From Actinacidiphila paucisporea (GTDB lineage Bacteria > Actinomycetota > Actinomycetes > Streptomycetales > Streptomycetaceae), in assembly GCF_900142575.1 (NCBI RefSeq), contig NZ_FRBI01000002.1, forward strand, positions 434,001 to 498,000: a stretch of DNA of 64,000 nt, written 5' to 3'. Made by a program: the position numbers and the translations under genes. Under the pieces are notes generated by a model. That model searched no databases, had not been told where the DNA came from, and saw only the letters and a list, made by a program, of their open reading frames with translations. Shown here piece by piece: positions 8,672 through 17,412 of this stretch (the first letter of the stretch is position 1; each line of letters opens with the position of its first letter).

Positions 8672-10086
8672 ACCCTCACCGCCTTCCGGTCGTCCTCCGC
8701 CTCGGGCGCCAGCAGCAGTCCCGCCGTGCGCGCCGCCGTGGCCTTGGCCCACCGGCCGGTGGTGAGCGTACCGAGCAGCAGCACCGCCGCACCACAGCCC
8801 GCGATGATCCACCAGGCGCCCTCGTGCAGCCCGGCGGCCAGTGCCGCGCCCAGCACCGCGACGCCCAGCGACTGGCCGACCTGGCGGCTGGTCGAGGCGA
8901 CCGCCGCCGCCACCCCGGCCTGGGCGCGCGGCATGCCGGACACGGCGGTGTTGGTGATCGGTGCGTTGACCAGGCCGAAGCCGATGCCGAAGAGCACGTA
9001 GGAGGTGAAGAGCAGCGCGTCGGACGACTGGGCGTCGAAGGCGGCGAAGAGCACGCCGCTGGCGGTCATCGCGGCTCCCGCGAGCACCAGCGGGATACGC
9101 GGCCCGCGGGTGCCGACCAGGCGGCCCGACAGCGGCGCGAAGACCAGTGCCATCGTGGCCATCGGCAGCATGTAGAGCCCCGCGTCCAGTGCGGACAGGC
9201 CGCGCTCGTTCTGCAGGTAGAGCGTGTTGAGGAACAGGAAGCCGCCGAGCGCGGCGAAGGCGCAGACGGCGATCACGGTGGCGCCGCTGAACGGCGCGCT
9301 GCGGAAGAACCGGGTGTCGATCAGCGGGTCCACCCGCCGCCTCTCGTACGTCGCGAGCCCCGCCGCGGCCAGGACGGCCACCGTGAAGCAGCCGACGATC
9401 GGCAGCGAGGTCCAGCCCGCGTCCGAGCCCTCGATGATCCCGTACGTCAGGGTGCCGAGCAGCGCGACGACCAGCAGCTGCCCGACCGGGTCGACCCGGC
9501 GGGCCCGCGGGGCGCGGGACTCGGGGATGAAGCGCGCGGTCAGCACCAGCGCGGCCAGCCCGATCGGCAGGTTGATCCAGAAGATCGACCGCCAGCCCAC
9601 CGACTGCACCAGGGCGCCGCCCACGATCGGTCCGGCCGCCATGCTGATCCCGACGACGCCGCCCCACACCCCGATCGCCCGGGCGCGCTCGCGCGGCTCC
9701 GAGAAAGTGTTGGTGATGATCGACATCGCCACCGGGTTGAGCATCGACCCGCCGACCGCCTGCACCATGCGGAACGCGATCAGCCACCCCAGGCCCGGCG
9801 CGAGGCTGCACAGCAGGGACCCGGCGGTGAAGAGCACCAGGCCGGTCCGGAAGACCTTCTTACGGCCGATCCGGTCGGCCGTCGACCCGGACAGCAGCAG
9901 CAGCGAGGCGATGACCAGCAGATAGGCGTCGATCGTCCACTGCAGCCCGGAGACCGAGGCGTGGAAGTCCCTCTGCAGCGACGGGAGCGCGACGTTGAGG
10001 ATCGTGTTGTCGAGGCTGACGATCAGCAGGCTCATACAGCAGATCGCCAGGACGAGGGTGCGGCGCCGTGCGGTCAGGTCCGGCAT
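8668..10086 (-). CDS. MFS drug exporter, DHA2 (14-helix) type
   Basis: 472 residues and about 14 helices. The N-terminal signature LDNTILNVALPSLQRDFHASVSGLQWTIDAYLL and the motif SGSTADRIGRKKVF identify a DHA2 multidrug antiporter. The frame stays open far upstream, but ATG 10086 matches where the family begins; no strong ribosome site is visible there. It is first in an operon with the MarR gene. An AT-rich segment with a MarR-like palindrome lies 35-53 bases upstream, suggesting repression by MarR. Confidence 0.88.
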   Translation of the reverse strand: MPDLTARRRTLVLAICCMSLLIVSLDNTILNVALPSLQRDFHASVSGLQWTIDAYLLVIASLLLLSGSTADRIGRKKVFRTGLVLFTAGSLLCSLAPGLGWLIAFRMVQAVGGSMLNPVAMSIITNTFSEPRERARAIGVWGGVVGISMAAGPIVGGALVQSVGWRSIFWINLPIGLAALVLTARFIPESRAPRARRVDPVGQLLVVALLGTLTYGIIEGSDAGWTSLPIVGCFTVAVLAAAGLATYERRRVDPLIDTRFFRSAPFSGATVIAVCAFAALGGFLFLNTLYLQNERGLSALDAGLYMLPMATMALVFAPLSGRLVGTRGPRIPLVLAGAAMTASGVLFAAFDAQSSDALLFTSYVLFGIGFGLVNAPITNTAVSGMPRAQAGVAAAVASTSRQVGQSLGVAVLGAALAAGLHEGAWWIIAGCGAAVLLLGTLTTGRWAKATAARTAGLLLAPEAEDDRKAVRV

Positions 10087-10120
10087 AGATGCAGCGTCCA
10101 ATGATTGTGTGAGTAGAACG

Positions 10121-10139
10121 ATTGTTATCGTACAACGAT
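10121..10139. promoter_or_regulatory. MarR-type operator candidate upstream of the MFS-MarR operon
   Basis: ATTGTTATCGTACAACGAT is an imperfect 19-bp palindrome (six of nine pairs) in an unusually AT-rich patch. Related ATTGT words lie at 10104-10108 and 10136-10140. Location and size suit a MarR dimer; binding is inferred. Confidence 0.5.
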
Positions 10140-10287
10140 TGCCGGAGGCCGGGCTCCGAGGCGTACGGGCCCGCGGGGGCGGTGGGCCGCGCGTTCGGGT
10201 CGGGCGGCCGGTGGGTGCGGGTGGCTTGTGGACCCGGGCAGCTGGTGGGCCGACGGGCCACTCCCGACGTGCGGGACAATGGTCGGC

Positions 10288-11451
10288 ATGACCGCTGACG
10301 CCACCCTGGCCCCGCCCGTGCCCGACGCACTCCGTATCGGCCCGCACACCGTGCAGCCGCCGGTCGTGCTCGCGCCGATGGCCGGGATCACCAACGCGCC
10401 CTTCCGCACGCTGTGCCGGGAGTTCAGCGGCGGCAAGGGGCTGTTCGTCAGCGAGATGATCACCACCCGCGCCCTGGTCGAGCGCAACGAGAAGACGATG
10501 CACCTCATCCACTTCGACGCCGCCGAGACCCCGCGCTCCATCCAGCTCTACGGCGTCGACCCGGTGATCGTCGGCAAGGCCGTGCGGATGATCGTGGACG
10601 AGGACCTCGCCGACCACATCGACCTCAACTTCGGCTGCCCGGTCCCGAAGGTCACCCGCAAGGGCGGTGGCTCCGCGCTGCCGTACAAGCGCAACCTGCT
10701 GCGCTCGATCCTGCGCGAGGCCGTCGGCAACGCCGGGGACCTGCCGGTCACCATCAAGATGCGCAAGGGCATCGACGACGACCACCTGACGTATCTGGAC
10801 GCCGGGCGGATCGCCGTCGAGGAGGGCGTCACCGCGGTCGCCCTGCACGGCCGCACCGCCGCCCAGCACTACGGCGGCACCGCCGACTGGGATGCCATCG
10901 CCCGCCTGAAGGAGCACGTCCCCGAGATCCCCGTGCTCGGCAACGGCGACATCTGGAGCGCGCAGGACGCCCAGCGGATGATGCGGGCCACCGGCTGCGA
11001 CGGCGTGGTCGTCGGGCGCGGCTGCCTGGGCCGCCCCTGGCTCTTCGGCGACCTCGTCGCCGCGTTCGAGTCCCCGGGGTCCGCCCCCGCCGCCCCGGAC
11101 TTCGGCCGGGTGGCCGCCGTGATGCGGCGGCACGCCGAGCTGCTCGGCCGCTGGCTCGGCGACGAGACCCGCGGGGTCGTCGACTTCCGCAAGCACGTGC
11201 CCTGGTACACCAAGGGCTTCGCGGTCGGCTCCGACGCGCGCCGCGCCCTGGCGACGGCCTCGTCCCTGGCGGAGCTGGACGAGCAGCTCGCCTCGCTCGA
11301 CCTGACCCAGCCCTGGCCCGCGCACGCCGACGGCCCCCGCGGCCGTACGGCTGCCGGCAAGCGCGTGGTCCTGCCGGACGGCTGGCTGGCCGACCCCTAC
11401 GACTGCGCCACCCCGTCGGACGACGCCGAGTCCGACACGTCCGGCGGCTGA
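10288..11451 (+). CDS. dus: tRNA-dihydrouridine synthase
   Basis: 387 residues, FMN-dependent Dus family (formerly NifR3). It reduces uridines in the tRNA D-loop with NADPH. The TIM barrel shows APMAGITNAPFR at the start, the catalytic cysteine in NFGCPVPKV (about residue 116), IKMRKG, HGRTAAQHY and GNGDIWS. The C-terminal extension (FRKHVPWYTKGF) is the helical tRNA-binding domain. I chose ATG 10288; ATG 10279 is in frame and also possible. GACAAT ends seven bases before 10288 and could be a -10 box for a leaderless message. Confidence 0.93.
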   Translation: MTADATLAPPVPDALRIGPHTVQPPVVLAPMAGITNAPFRTLCREFSGGKGLFVSEMITTRALVERNEKTMHLIHFDAAETPRSIQLYGVDPVIVGKAVRMIVDEDLADHIDLNFGCPVPKVTRKGGGSALPYKRNLLRSILREAVGNAGDLPVTIKMRKGIDDDHLTYLDAGRIAVEEGVTAVALHGRTAAQHYGGTADWDAIARLKEHVPEIPVLGNGDIWSAQDAQRMMRATGCDGVVVGRGCLGRPWLFGDLVAAFESPGSAPAAPDFGRVAAVMRRHAELLGRWLGDETRGVVDFRKHVPWYTKGFAVGSDARRALATASSLAELDEQLASLDLTQPWPAHADGPRGRTAAGKRVVLPDGWLADPYDCATPSDDAESDTSGG

Positions 11452-11903
11452 ACGTCCGCCGCGCGCAGCCGGGCGACTCCCCGTCCGCCGCCTGGCTGCG
11501 GCGCCGCCCGATGAGGTCGTTCAGGCGGGGCGGGGCCACGTCCGGGAGGTGAGACCGCGGACGTGATTCGTACCACGCCTGATGTAGTACGCGCTCAAAT
11601 GAGCGCACGTATGAGCGCGTAAAGTCTCGAATGCATGGCACTCAGTGCCACGCCCCTGCTCTGCACAGGGTCGCGCCATCCGTCACTCACCGTGACATCG
11701 CGCGCCCGGAAGCTCGCGCAGCGAAACCGTGCGTTCGGGCCGTGAACGCGGCGTGAAGCCGCGGAAAGCGGCCTCTGACATTCGATACCTCGGCAGACGA
11801 GCGGTAAAGCCCGTGTGTCGGGGTGATGGACGCACTGCGGAGCCTTGGAGATGGGTACGCTCCCCGCCGTCAGGGCAACCCGGTCGCGAGGAGTCGAGGC
11901 CCA
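11452..11903. other. Gene-free 450-bp leader region upstream of ppdk
   Basis: No convincing gene. It holds a palindrome GCGCTCA-AA-TGAGCGC (11591-11606) with a further TGAGCGC at 11612-11618, a second one TGGCAC-TCA-GTGCCA (11636-11650), and a 7-codon ORF MSARMSA with stop (11599-11622). These could be operators for the ppdk promoter, but nothing in the sequence proves it. Confidence 0.5.
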
Positions 11904-14615
11904 GTGTCGGCACGGCAGAAGCAGCAGAAATTCGTCTACGACTTCACTGAGGGCAACAAAGACCTCAAGGATCTGCTCGGCGGGAAGGGTGCGAACCTCG
12001 CCGAGATGACCAACCTCGGGCTTCCGGTCCCTCCCGGATTCACCATCACCACCGAGGCGTGCAGGGTGTATCTGGAGTCCGGCGCGGAGCCCGCCGCGCT
12101 GCGCGACGAGGTGAGTGCGCACCTCGAAGCGCTGGAGAAGCGGATGGGCAAGCGGCTCGGGCAGGCCGACGACCCGCTGCTGGTGTCGGTGCGGTCGGGG
12201 GCGAAGTTCTCGATGCCCGGCATGATGGACACCGTCCTGAACATCGGGCTGTCCGACGCCTCGGTGGCCGGGCTCGCGGCCCAGGCGGACAACGAGCGCT
12301 TCGCGTGGGACTCCTACCGCCGCCTCGTGCAGATGTTCGGCAAGACCGTGATGGACGTCGACGGCGACCTCTTCGAGGAGGCGATGGAGGCGGCCAAGCG
12401 GGCCAAGGGCGCCGACAGCGACCTCGGCCTGGACGCGGGCGACCTCAAGCAACTGGTCGCGGACTTCCAGCAGATCGTGCTCAAGGAGACCGGCCGGGAG
12501 TTCCCGCAGGAGCCGCGCGAGCAGATGGACCTGGCGGTGCGGGCGGTGTTCGACTCGTGGAACACCGAGCGGGCCAAGCTGTACCGCCGCCAGGAGCGTA
12601 TCCCCGGCGACCTGGGCACCGCCGTCACCGTGTGCTCGATGGTCTTCGGCAACCTCGGCCCCGACTCCGGCACGGGCGTGGCCTTCACGCGCGACCCGGC
12701 CAGCGGCGCGCAGGGCACGTACGGCGACTACCTGCAGAACGCGCAGGGCGAGGACGTCGTCGCCGGCATCCGCAACACCGTGCCGCTCGCCGAGCTCGAA
12801 GGCATCGACAAGACGTCCTACGACCAGCTGATGTCGATCATGCAGACGCTGGAGACGCACTACCGGGACCTGTGCGACATCGAGTTCACCATCGAGCGCG
12901 GGCACCTGTGGATGCTGCAGACCCGGGTCGGCAAGCGGACCGCGGCGGCGGCCTTCCGTATCGCCACGCAGCTGGTCGACCAGGGGCTGATCGACGAGGC
13001 GGAGGCCCTGCAGCGGGTCACCGGGGCGCAGCTCAGCCAGCTGATGTTCCCGCGCTTCGAGGACACCGTCGCCGACAGCGGCCAGGTCAAGCGGATCGGC
13101 TGGGGCATCGCGGCCTCGCCGGGCGCCGCGGTCGGCAAGGCGGTCTTCGACTCCTACACCGCGGTGAAGTGGTCGCGCTCGGGCGAGCAGGTCATCCTGA
13201 TCCGCCGGGAGACCAACCCCGACGACCTCAACGGCATGATCGCCGCCGAGGGCATCCTCACCTCGCGCGGCGGCAAGACCTCGCACGCGGCCGTCGTCGC
13301 CCGCGGTATGGGCAAGACCTGCGTGTGCGGGGCGGAGGAGCTGGAGGTCGACACCAAGCGGCGCAGGCTCACCGCACCCGGTGGCGTGGTGATAGAGGAG
13401 GGCGACCTCATCTCGATCGACGGCTCCACCGGCAAGATCTACCTCGGCGAGGTGCCGGTCGTCCCGTCCCCGGTCGTCGAGTACTTCGAGGGCCGGATGC
13501 ACGCGGGCGCCGACGAGGCGGACGGCCTGGTGCAGGCCGTGCACCGGGTGATGGCGTACGCCGACCGGGTGCGCAGGCTCCAGGTGCGCGCCAACGCCGA
13601 CAACGCCGAGGACGCCGCGCGGGCCCGCCGCTTCGGGGCGCAGGGCATCGGCCTGTGCAGGACCGAGCACATGTTCCTCGGCGAGCGGCGCGAGATGGTC
13701 GAGCGGCTGGTCCTGGCCGACACCGACACCGAGCGGGAGGAAGCGCTGGGCGCGCTGCTGCCGCTGCAGAAGGCCGACTTCATCGAGCTGTTCGAGGCGA
13801 TGGACGGCCTGCCGGTGACCGTACGGCTGCTCGACCCGCCGCTGCACGAGTTCCTGCCCGACATCACCGAGCTGTCGGTACGGGTCGCGCTCGCCGAGTC
13901 CCGCAAGGACGCCAACGAGAACGACCTGCGGCTGCTCCAGGCCGTGCACAAGCTGCACGAGCAGAACCCGATGCTGGGCCTGCGCGGCGTCCGACTCGGC
14001 CTGGTCATCCCCGGGCTGTTCGCGATGCAGGTACGGGCCATCGCCGAGGCCGTCGCGCACCGCAAGGCGGCCAAGTGCGACCCGCGGGCCGAGATCATGA
14101 TCCCGCTGGTCGGCACCGTCCAGGAGCTGGAGATCGTCCGCGAGGAGGCCGACCGGGTCATCGCCGACGTCGAGGCGGCCACCGGCACCCGGCTGAAGCT
14201 GGCCATCGGCACGATGATCGAACTGCCCCGCGCCGCCCTGACCGCGGGCCAGATCGCCGAGGCCGCCGAGTTCTTCTCCTTCGGCACCAACGACCTCACC
14301 CAGACCGTCTGGGGCTTCTCCCGCGACGACGTCGAGGCGTCGTTCTTCACCGCGTATCTGGAGAAGGGCATCTTCGGCGTGTCACCGTTCGAGACCATCG
14401 ACAAGGACGGCGTCGGCTCCCTGGTCCGCAGCGCCGTGGAAGCCGGCCGCGCCACCCGCCCCGACCTCAAACTCGGCATCTGCGGCGAGCACGGCGGCGA
14501 CCCGGAGTCCGTCCACTTCTTCCACGAGGTCGGCCTGGACTACGTCTCCTGCTCGCCCTTCCGCATCCCCGTCGCCCGCCTGGAGGCCGGCCGCGCGGCG
14601 GCCAAACCCCACTGA
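11904..14615 (+). CDS. ppdK: Pyruvate, phosphate dikinase
   Basis: 903 residues, full length. It interconverts pyruvate, ATP and phosphate with PEP, AMP and pyrophosphate. Domains in order: ATP-grasp nucleotide-binding half (KFVYDFTEGNKDLKDLLGGKGANLAEM at the start), swivelling phosphohistidine domain with the catalytic His in GGKTSHAAVVARGMG (about residue 458), and C-terminal PEP/pyruvate barrel with LCRTEHMFLG and the catalytic Cys in GICGEHGGDP (about 859). The GTG start at 11904 has a GAGG site nearby; an upstream in-frame ATG 11826 would add an unconserved tail. A palindrome right after the stop may terminate the message. Confidence 0.96.
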   Translation: MSARQKQQKFVYDFTEGNKDLKDLLGGKGANLAEMTNLGLPVPPGFTITTEACRVYLESGAEPAALRDEVSAHLEALEKRMGKRLGQADDPLLVSVRSGAKFSMPGMMDTVLNIGLSDASVAGLAAQADNERFAWDSYRRLVQMFGKTVMDVDGDLFEEAMEAAKRAKGADSDLGLDAGDLKQLVADFQQIVLKETGREFPQEPREQMDLAVRAVFDSWNTERAKLYRRQERIPGDLGTAVTVCSMVFGNLGPDSGTGVAFTRDPASGAQGTYGDYLQNAQGEDVVAGIRNTVPLAELEGIDKTSYDQLMSIMQTLETHYRDLCDIEFTIERGHLWMLQTRVGKRTAAAAFRIATQLVDQGLIDEAEALQRVTGAQLSQLMFPRFEDTVADSGQVKRIGWGIAASPGAAVGKAVFDSYTAVKWSRSGEQVILIRRETNPDDLNGMIAAEGILTSRGGKTSHAAVVARGMGKTCVCGAEELEVDTKRRRLTAPGGVVIEEGDLISIDGSTGKIYLGEVPVVPSPVVEYFEGRMHAGADEADGLVQAVHRVMAYADRVRRLQVRANADNAEDAARARRFGAQGIGLCRTEHMFLGERREMVERLVLADTDTEREEALGALLPLQKADFIELFEAMDGLPVTVRLLDPPLHEFLPDITELSVRVALAESRKDANENDLRLLQAVHKLHEQNPMLGLRGVRLGLVIPGLFAMQVRAIAEAVAHRKAAKCDPRAEIMIPLVGTVQELEIVREEADRVIADVEAATGTRLKLAIGTMIELPRAALTAGQIAEAAEFFSFGTNDLTQTVWGFSRDDVEASFFTAYLEKGIFGVSPFETIDKDGVGSLVRSAVEAGRATRPDLKLGICGEHGGDPESVHFFHEVGLDYVSCSPFRIPVARLEAGRAAAKPH

Positions 14616-14621
14616 CCCCCC

Positions 14622-14639
14622 GACCGGGCCGGCCCGGTC
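14622..14639. terminator. Palindromic terminator candidate after ppdK
   Basis: GACCGGGCCGGCCCGGTC is a perfect 18-bp palindrome beginning seven bases after the ppdK stop. It can fold as a GC-rich hairpin without a U-tract. Confidence 0.5.
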
Positions 14640-14896
14640 CACCGCCGGCGGCCCCTTGCCCTGGGGGCCGAACCCTCACCGCCCGGCGGACCGACCGGCC
14701 CTTCCCCGCCGGGGGCGACGCTTCGTGCGGAGGCGCCGCCCCCGGCATTTCGCTGCGCCCCCGGCCGGGACCGCGACGGGATGGCGTACACCGTCCCGTG
14801 GTGCCATGGCCGCCGGATGACGGGTGCCCGGTTGAGGCGCGGACGTGGCCGGGAGGCCCTCTGGCCGTGGTGGGGAGGAGTTGCGACACTCGGCGG

Positions 14897-15421
14897 ATGG
14901 GGGACAGCAGTTGGTGGGTCGGAGTGCTCACCGCGGTGACCGCGCTGGGTGCGAGTTGGGTCACGAGCCGGGGGAACGCGAACGGGGCCCGGGTGCAGGC
15001 GGAGGTCGCCGCTCATACCAAGGAAGTGGCTGACGCCAGGGACAGGCGGCGGGAGGCGTACAAGGATCTCAGCGCGCAGGTGAACGCGCTGTCCGAGGTC
15101 CTCTGGAGGATGGAAGTGGTCGATCAGTCGTCCTCGACCGCCACCCGTACGACGATCGTCGGCGAGATGCAGGCCGCCTCACGCGAGGCGGTCAGCCGCG
15201 TCACCAAGGCCAGCAGGGACGTGCTGCTCGAAGGTCCCGCCGACGTCGCCGAGCGGGCTCGCGAGCTGCGACGGCTGGCCGTCAACACGCATCTGCTGCT
15301 GATCCGGTTGGTCGACGGGACGGACGAGCTGAGAGCCGACTACAACCGGGCCTATCGGCTCTTCCGCGACCACCACATCCGGTTCATCGAGGCCGCGCGC
15401 AACGCGCTCGAAGTGAGATGA
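14897..15421 (+). CDS. Membrane-anchored coiled-coil protein of unknown function
   Basis: 174 residues. A single N-terminal hydrophobic helix (WWVGVLTAVTALGASWV, residues 6-22) is followed by a charged alpha-helical region with coiled-coil character (EVAAHTKEVADARDRRREAYKDLSAQVNALSEVLWRMEVV). The layout matches short, functionally uncharacterised Streptomyces proteins. The start at ATG 14897 is likely but not certain: a GGGGAGGAG site lies 17 bases upstream, a little far. It stands alone between ppdK and the deletion scar. Confidence 0.7.
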   Translation: MGDSSWWVGVLTAVTALGASWVTSRGNANGARVQAEVAAHTKEVADARDRRREAYKDLSAQVNALSEVLWRMEVVDQSSSTATRTTIVGEMQAASREAVSRVTKASRDVLLEGPADVAERARELRRLAVNTHLLLIRLVDGTDELRADYNRAYRLFRDHHIRFIEAARNALEVR

Positions 15422-15440
15422 GCCTCAGCCGCGCGAGCGG

Positions 15441-15706
15441 TCACCCGTCGGACAGGCCGGACTCGTACGCGGCCAGGGTGGCGACGAACAGGCGGCGTTC
15501 CGCGGGGGTGAGGGGGGGCCAGGGCCTGGCGCCAGGCGGTGGCACCGCGGGCGAGCCAACCGTCGATCGCGGGGCGGTGGGCGGGGGCGATGGTGACGAT
15601 CGTGCGGCGCCGGTCGGCGGGGTCGGGGGTGCGGTCGAGGATGCCCTGGCGGCCGAGGTCGCTGACCATCAGGCTGACCGTGGCGGGGGCGACGTCGGGC
15701 TGCGCG
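15441..15706 (-). pseudogene. MarR-family regulator remnant: 5' truncated and frameshifted
   Basis: The frame carries the second half of a MarR winged helix: QPDVAPATVSLMVSDLGRQGILDRTPDPADRRRTIV, then a helix WLARGATAWRQALA. A run of seven G (minus-strand C7) at 15512-15518 then breaks the frame. Removing one base restores LTPAERRLFVATLAAYESGLSDG and a stop at 15441, the expected MarR C-terminus. The N-terminal dimerisation helices are missing, and the sequence switches abruptly to an unrelated divergent gene near 15705. It cannot make a full MarR protein. A homopolymer sequencing error could explain the frameshift but not the truncation. Confidence 0.8.
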
Positions 15707-16390
15707 CGAGAGGACGGCCTGCTGCTGGTGTTCGGGTCGAACGCCGGCGCTGACCGGCACCCCGGCTGGTACCACAACCTGCTCGCCCACCCCGGGGTCG
15801 AGGTCGAGATCGGCGACGGGAGCGGGGGAGTGCGGACGTTCGCCGCCCGGGCGCGGCCGCTGGAAGGTGCCGAGCGGGACGAGGCGTACGCCCGGCAGGC
15901 GGCGCGGGTGCCCGCGTACGGCGACTACCAGCGGGCGACCGGCCGGGTGATCCCGGTGGTCGCCCTCCATCCGCTGGACCTGGCCACACCCGACGCCGCG
16001 CGCAACCGGGCCATCGTCCACCAGCTGGTCACCGTGCACGCCGCCCTGCGGGCCCAGCTGGCGGACCTGCGCGGCGGCGGGCCGGCCGCCGCCGACCTCG
16101 CCGTGCACTGCCTGGCCTTCTGCGACGCGCTGGGCTCCCACCACGCCACCGAGGACGCCGTCCTGCCCGCCTTCGACGCCGCCTTCCCCGAGCTGGCCCC
16201 GGTCCTGGCCCGGCTGCGGGCCGAGGACCGCGAGGTCGCCCGGGGGCTCGCTGAGCTGCGCCCGCTGCTGACCGGGCCGGACGTGCCCGGCGAGGACGTA
16301 CGGCGGCGTCTCGACGCCCTCGCCGGCGAGATGGAGCGGCACTTCGCTTACGAGGAGGCGCACCTGCTCCCCGCGCTCACCCCTTCGTAG
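15705..16390 (+). pseudogene. 5'-truncated fusion: F420-type nitroreductase C-terminus plus hemerythrin HHE domain
   Basis: From codon 15710 the plus strand encodes EDGLLLVFGSNAGADRHPGWYHNLLAHPGVEVEIG, the C-terminal part of a deazaflavin(F420)-dependent nitroreductase-family protein. An HHE hemerythrin-like domain follows (HQLVTVHAALRAQL, FCDALGSHHATEDAVLPAFD, MERHFAYEEAHLLPAL). The first half of the nitroreductase domain and any start codon are absent; upstream the frame is only antisense to the MarR remnant. The two truncated, oppositely facing genes meet at 15700-15710, as expected if a deletion removed both 5' ends. The 3' end overlaps the convergent DUF4230 gene by 14 bases. Confidence 0.78.
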
Positions 16391-17096
16391 CCGACGGGGT
16401 CGCGCTCGCCTTGCCCGAGGGGGACGGCGTCGCGGTGGGCGGCGGGCCGAAGGTCACCGTGACCGAGGTGAAGCCCAGCGAGGTCAGCAGCCCCTGGAGC
16501 ATCGTCCGGGTGTTCGTCTCGGCGCGGGCGGTGAGTTCCGTCTGCTTGGCGGCGTCCTGGATCTTCTGCGCGGCCAGCTCGTTGAGCTGCTGCACGTTGC
16601 CGGTGTCGCTGCCGAAGAAGTCGCCGACCCGGTCGAAGAAGCCGCGCGACTGGGAGACGACGTAGGAGTGCTTGGTGTCCAGTGCGGTCCGCTCCAACGC
16701 CGCGTGCGGCAGCCGCAGGGAGGCGGTCTTGCGGTCGTCGGAGACCGTCACCGCGCCCTCCTTGATCGTGCCGAGGTCGACGTACGCGTCGACGCTCCCG
16801 GCGCCGACGTAGAGGGTGCGCTTGCCGCGCACGACGTCGGGCAGGTACTTGGCGTCCTTGTCGAGGTCCACGACGACCTCGAAGTTGCCGCTCGCGCCCT
16901 CGAAGCGGTTCATGTCCTGGATGGACTTCAGCAGCACCGGGCCGCTGCGGTCCTTGGTCGTCTCGGCGAACGGATTGGGCAGGCCGGGCAGCCAGTTCGC
17001 CTTGCCCAGCAGGACGAACAGCAGGCCGAGGACGACGACTCCGATGATGGTCCGGACCCACCAGGGCATCCGGCTTACTGTGTATTGCGTGGCCAT
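16377..17096 (-). CDS. DUF4230 single-pass membrane protein
   Basis: 239 residues. One N-terminal membrane helix (WWVRTIIGVVVLGLLFVLLG, residues 12-31) leads into an extracytoplasmic DUF4230 domain (SGPVLLKSIQDMNRFEGASGNFEVVVDL through VSQSRGFFDRVGDFF), a helix, and a Pro/Ser/Thr-rich tail. The function of the domain is unknown. The start is firm: GAGGAGGTG precedes ATG 17096. It faces the lacI gene across a 316-bp space that holds repeat sequences. Confidence 0.82.
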   Translation of the reverse strand: MATQYTVSRMPWWVRTIIGVVVLGLLFVLLGKANWLPGLPNPFAETTKDRSGPVLLKSIQDMNRFEGASGNFEVVVDLDKDAKYLPDVVRGKRTLYVGAGSVDAYVDLGTIKEGAVTVSDDRKTASLRLPHAALERTALDTKHSYVVSQSRGFFDRVGDFFGSDTGNVQQLNELAAQKIQDAAKQTELTARAETNTRTMLQGLLTSLGFTSVTVTFGPPPTATPSPSGKASATPSATKG

Positions 17097-17412
17097 GACA
17101 CACCTCCTCACCCGTTCGACTACCCGGGTAGGGCGGTGTGATGGCTCCTGGGCGCCTCCCAATATCCGGCCGGGCGGACGGAGATGGGACGGCGGGGCCG
17201 TCGGTTCCGGCTCCGCGGGCCGGTGGATCAGTGGCCGCGGCGGCGCGGCAGGACCGAGGTCGTCACCGGGGGTTCGATGATCACGGGAGCTGTCGCCCGC
17301 GAGAATTTCCGAATAATTCGAGATGTTTTCCGAATCTTTATGGGCTCCATGAAGACAATCGACACCGCCGGGGCGCGGACGGACGGCAACCGGCCGGGCT
17401 ACGATCGCTGCC
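17097..17412. promoter_or_regulatory. Divergent DUF4230/lacI intergenic region with repeated TTTCCGAAT sites
   Basis: No gene in 316 bp. An AT-rich stretch holds a perfect CGAAT-A-ATTCG palindrome (17310-17320) and two direct copies of TTTCCGAAT (17306-17314 and 17327-17335) 21 bp apart, on one face of the helix. TACGAT (17400-17405) ends seven bases before the lacI ATG, suggesting a leaderless start. The repeats are candidate operators for the LacI protein. Confidence 0.5.

Noticed and set aside
8668..11325. An 885-residue minus-strand frame running across dus
   Set aside because: The upstream 400 residues are antisense to dus. The MFS protein begins at 10086.
12059..15421. A 1120-residue plus-strand frame across ppdK
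   Set aside because: It is an Arg/Ala/Gly-rich shadow of ppdK; only its last 174 codons (from 14897) look like a real protein.
15539..16390. The full 283-residue frame as one intact gene
   Set aside because: Its first 57 residues are antisense to the MarR remnant and match no domain; the nitroreductase part starts abruptly in mid-domain.
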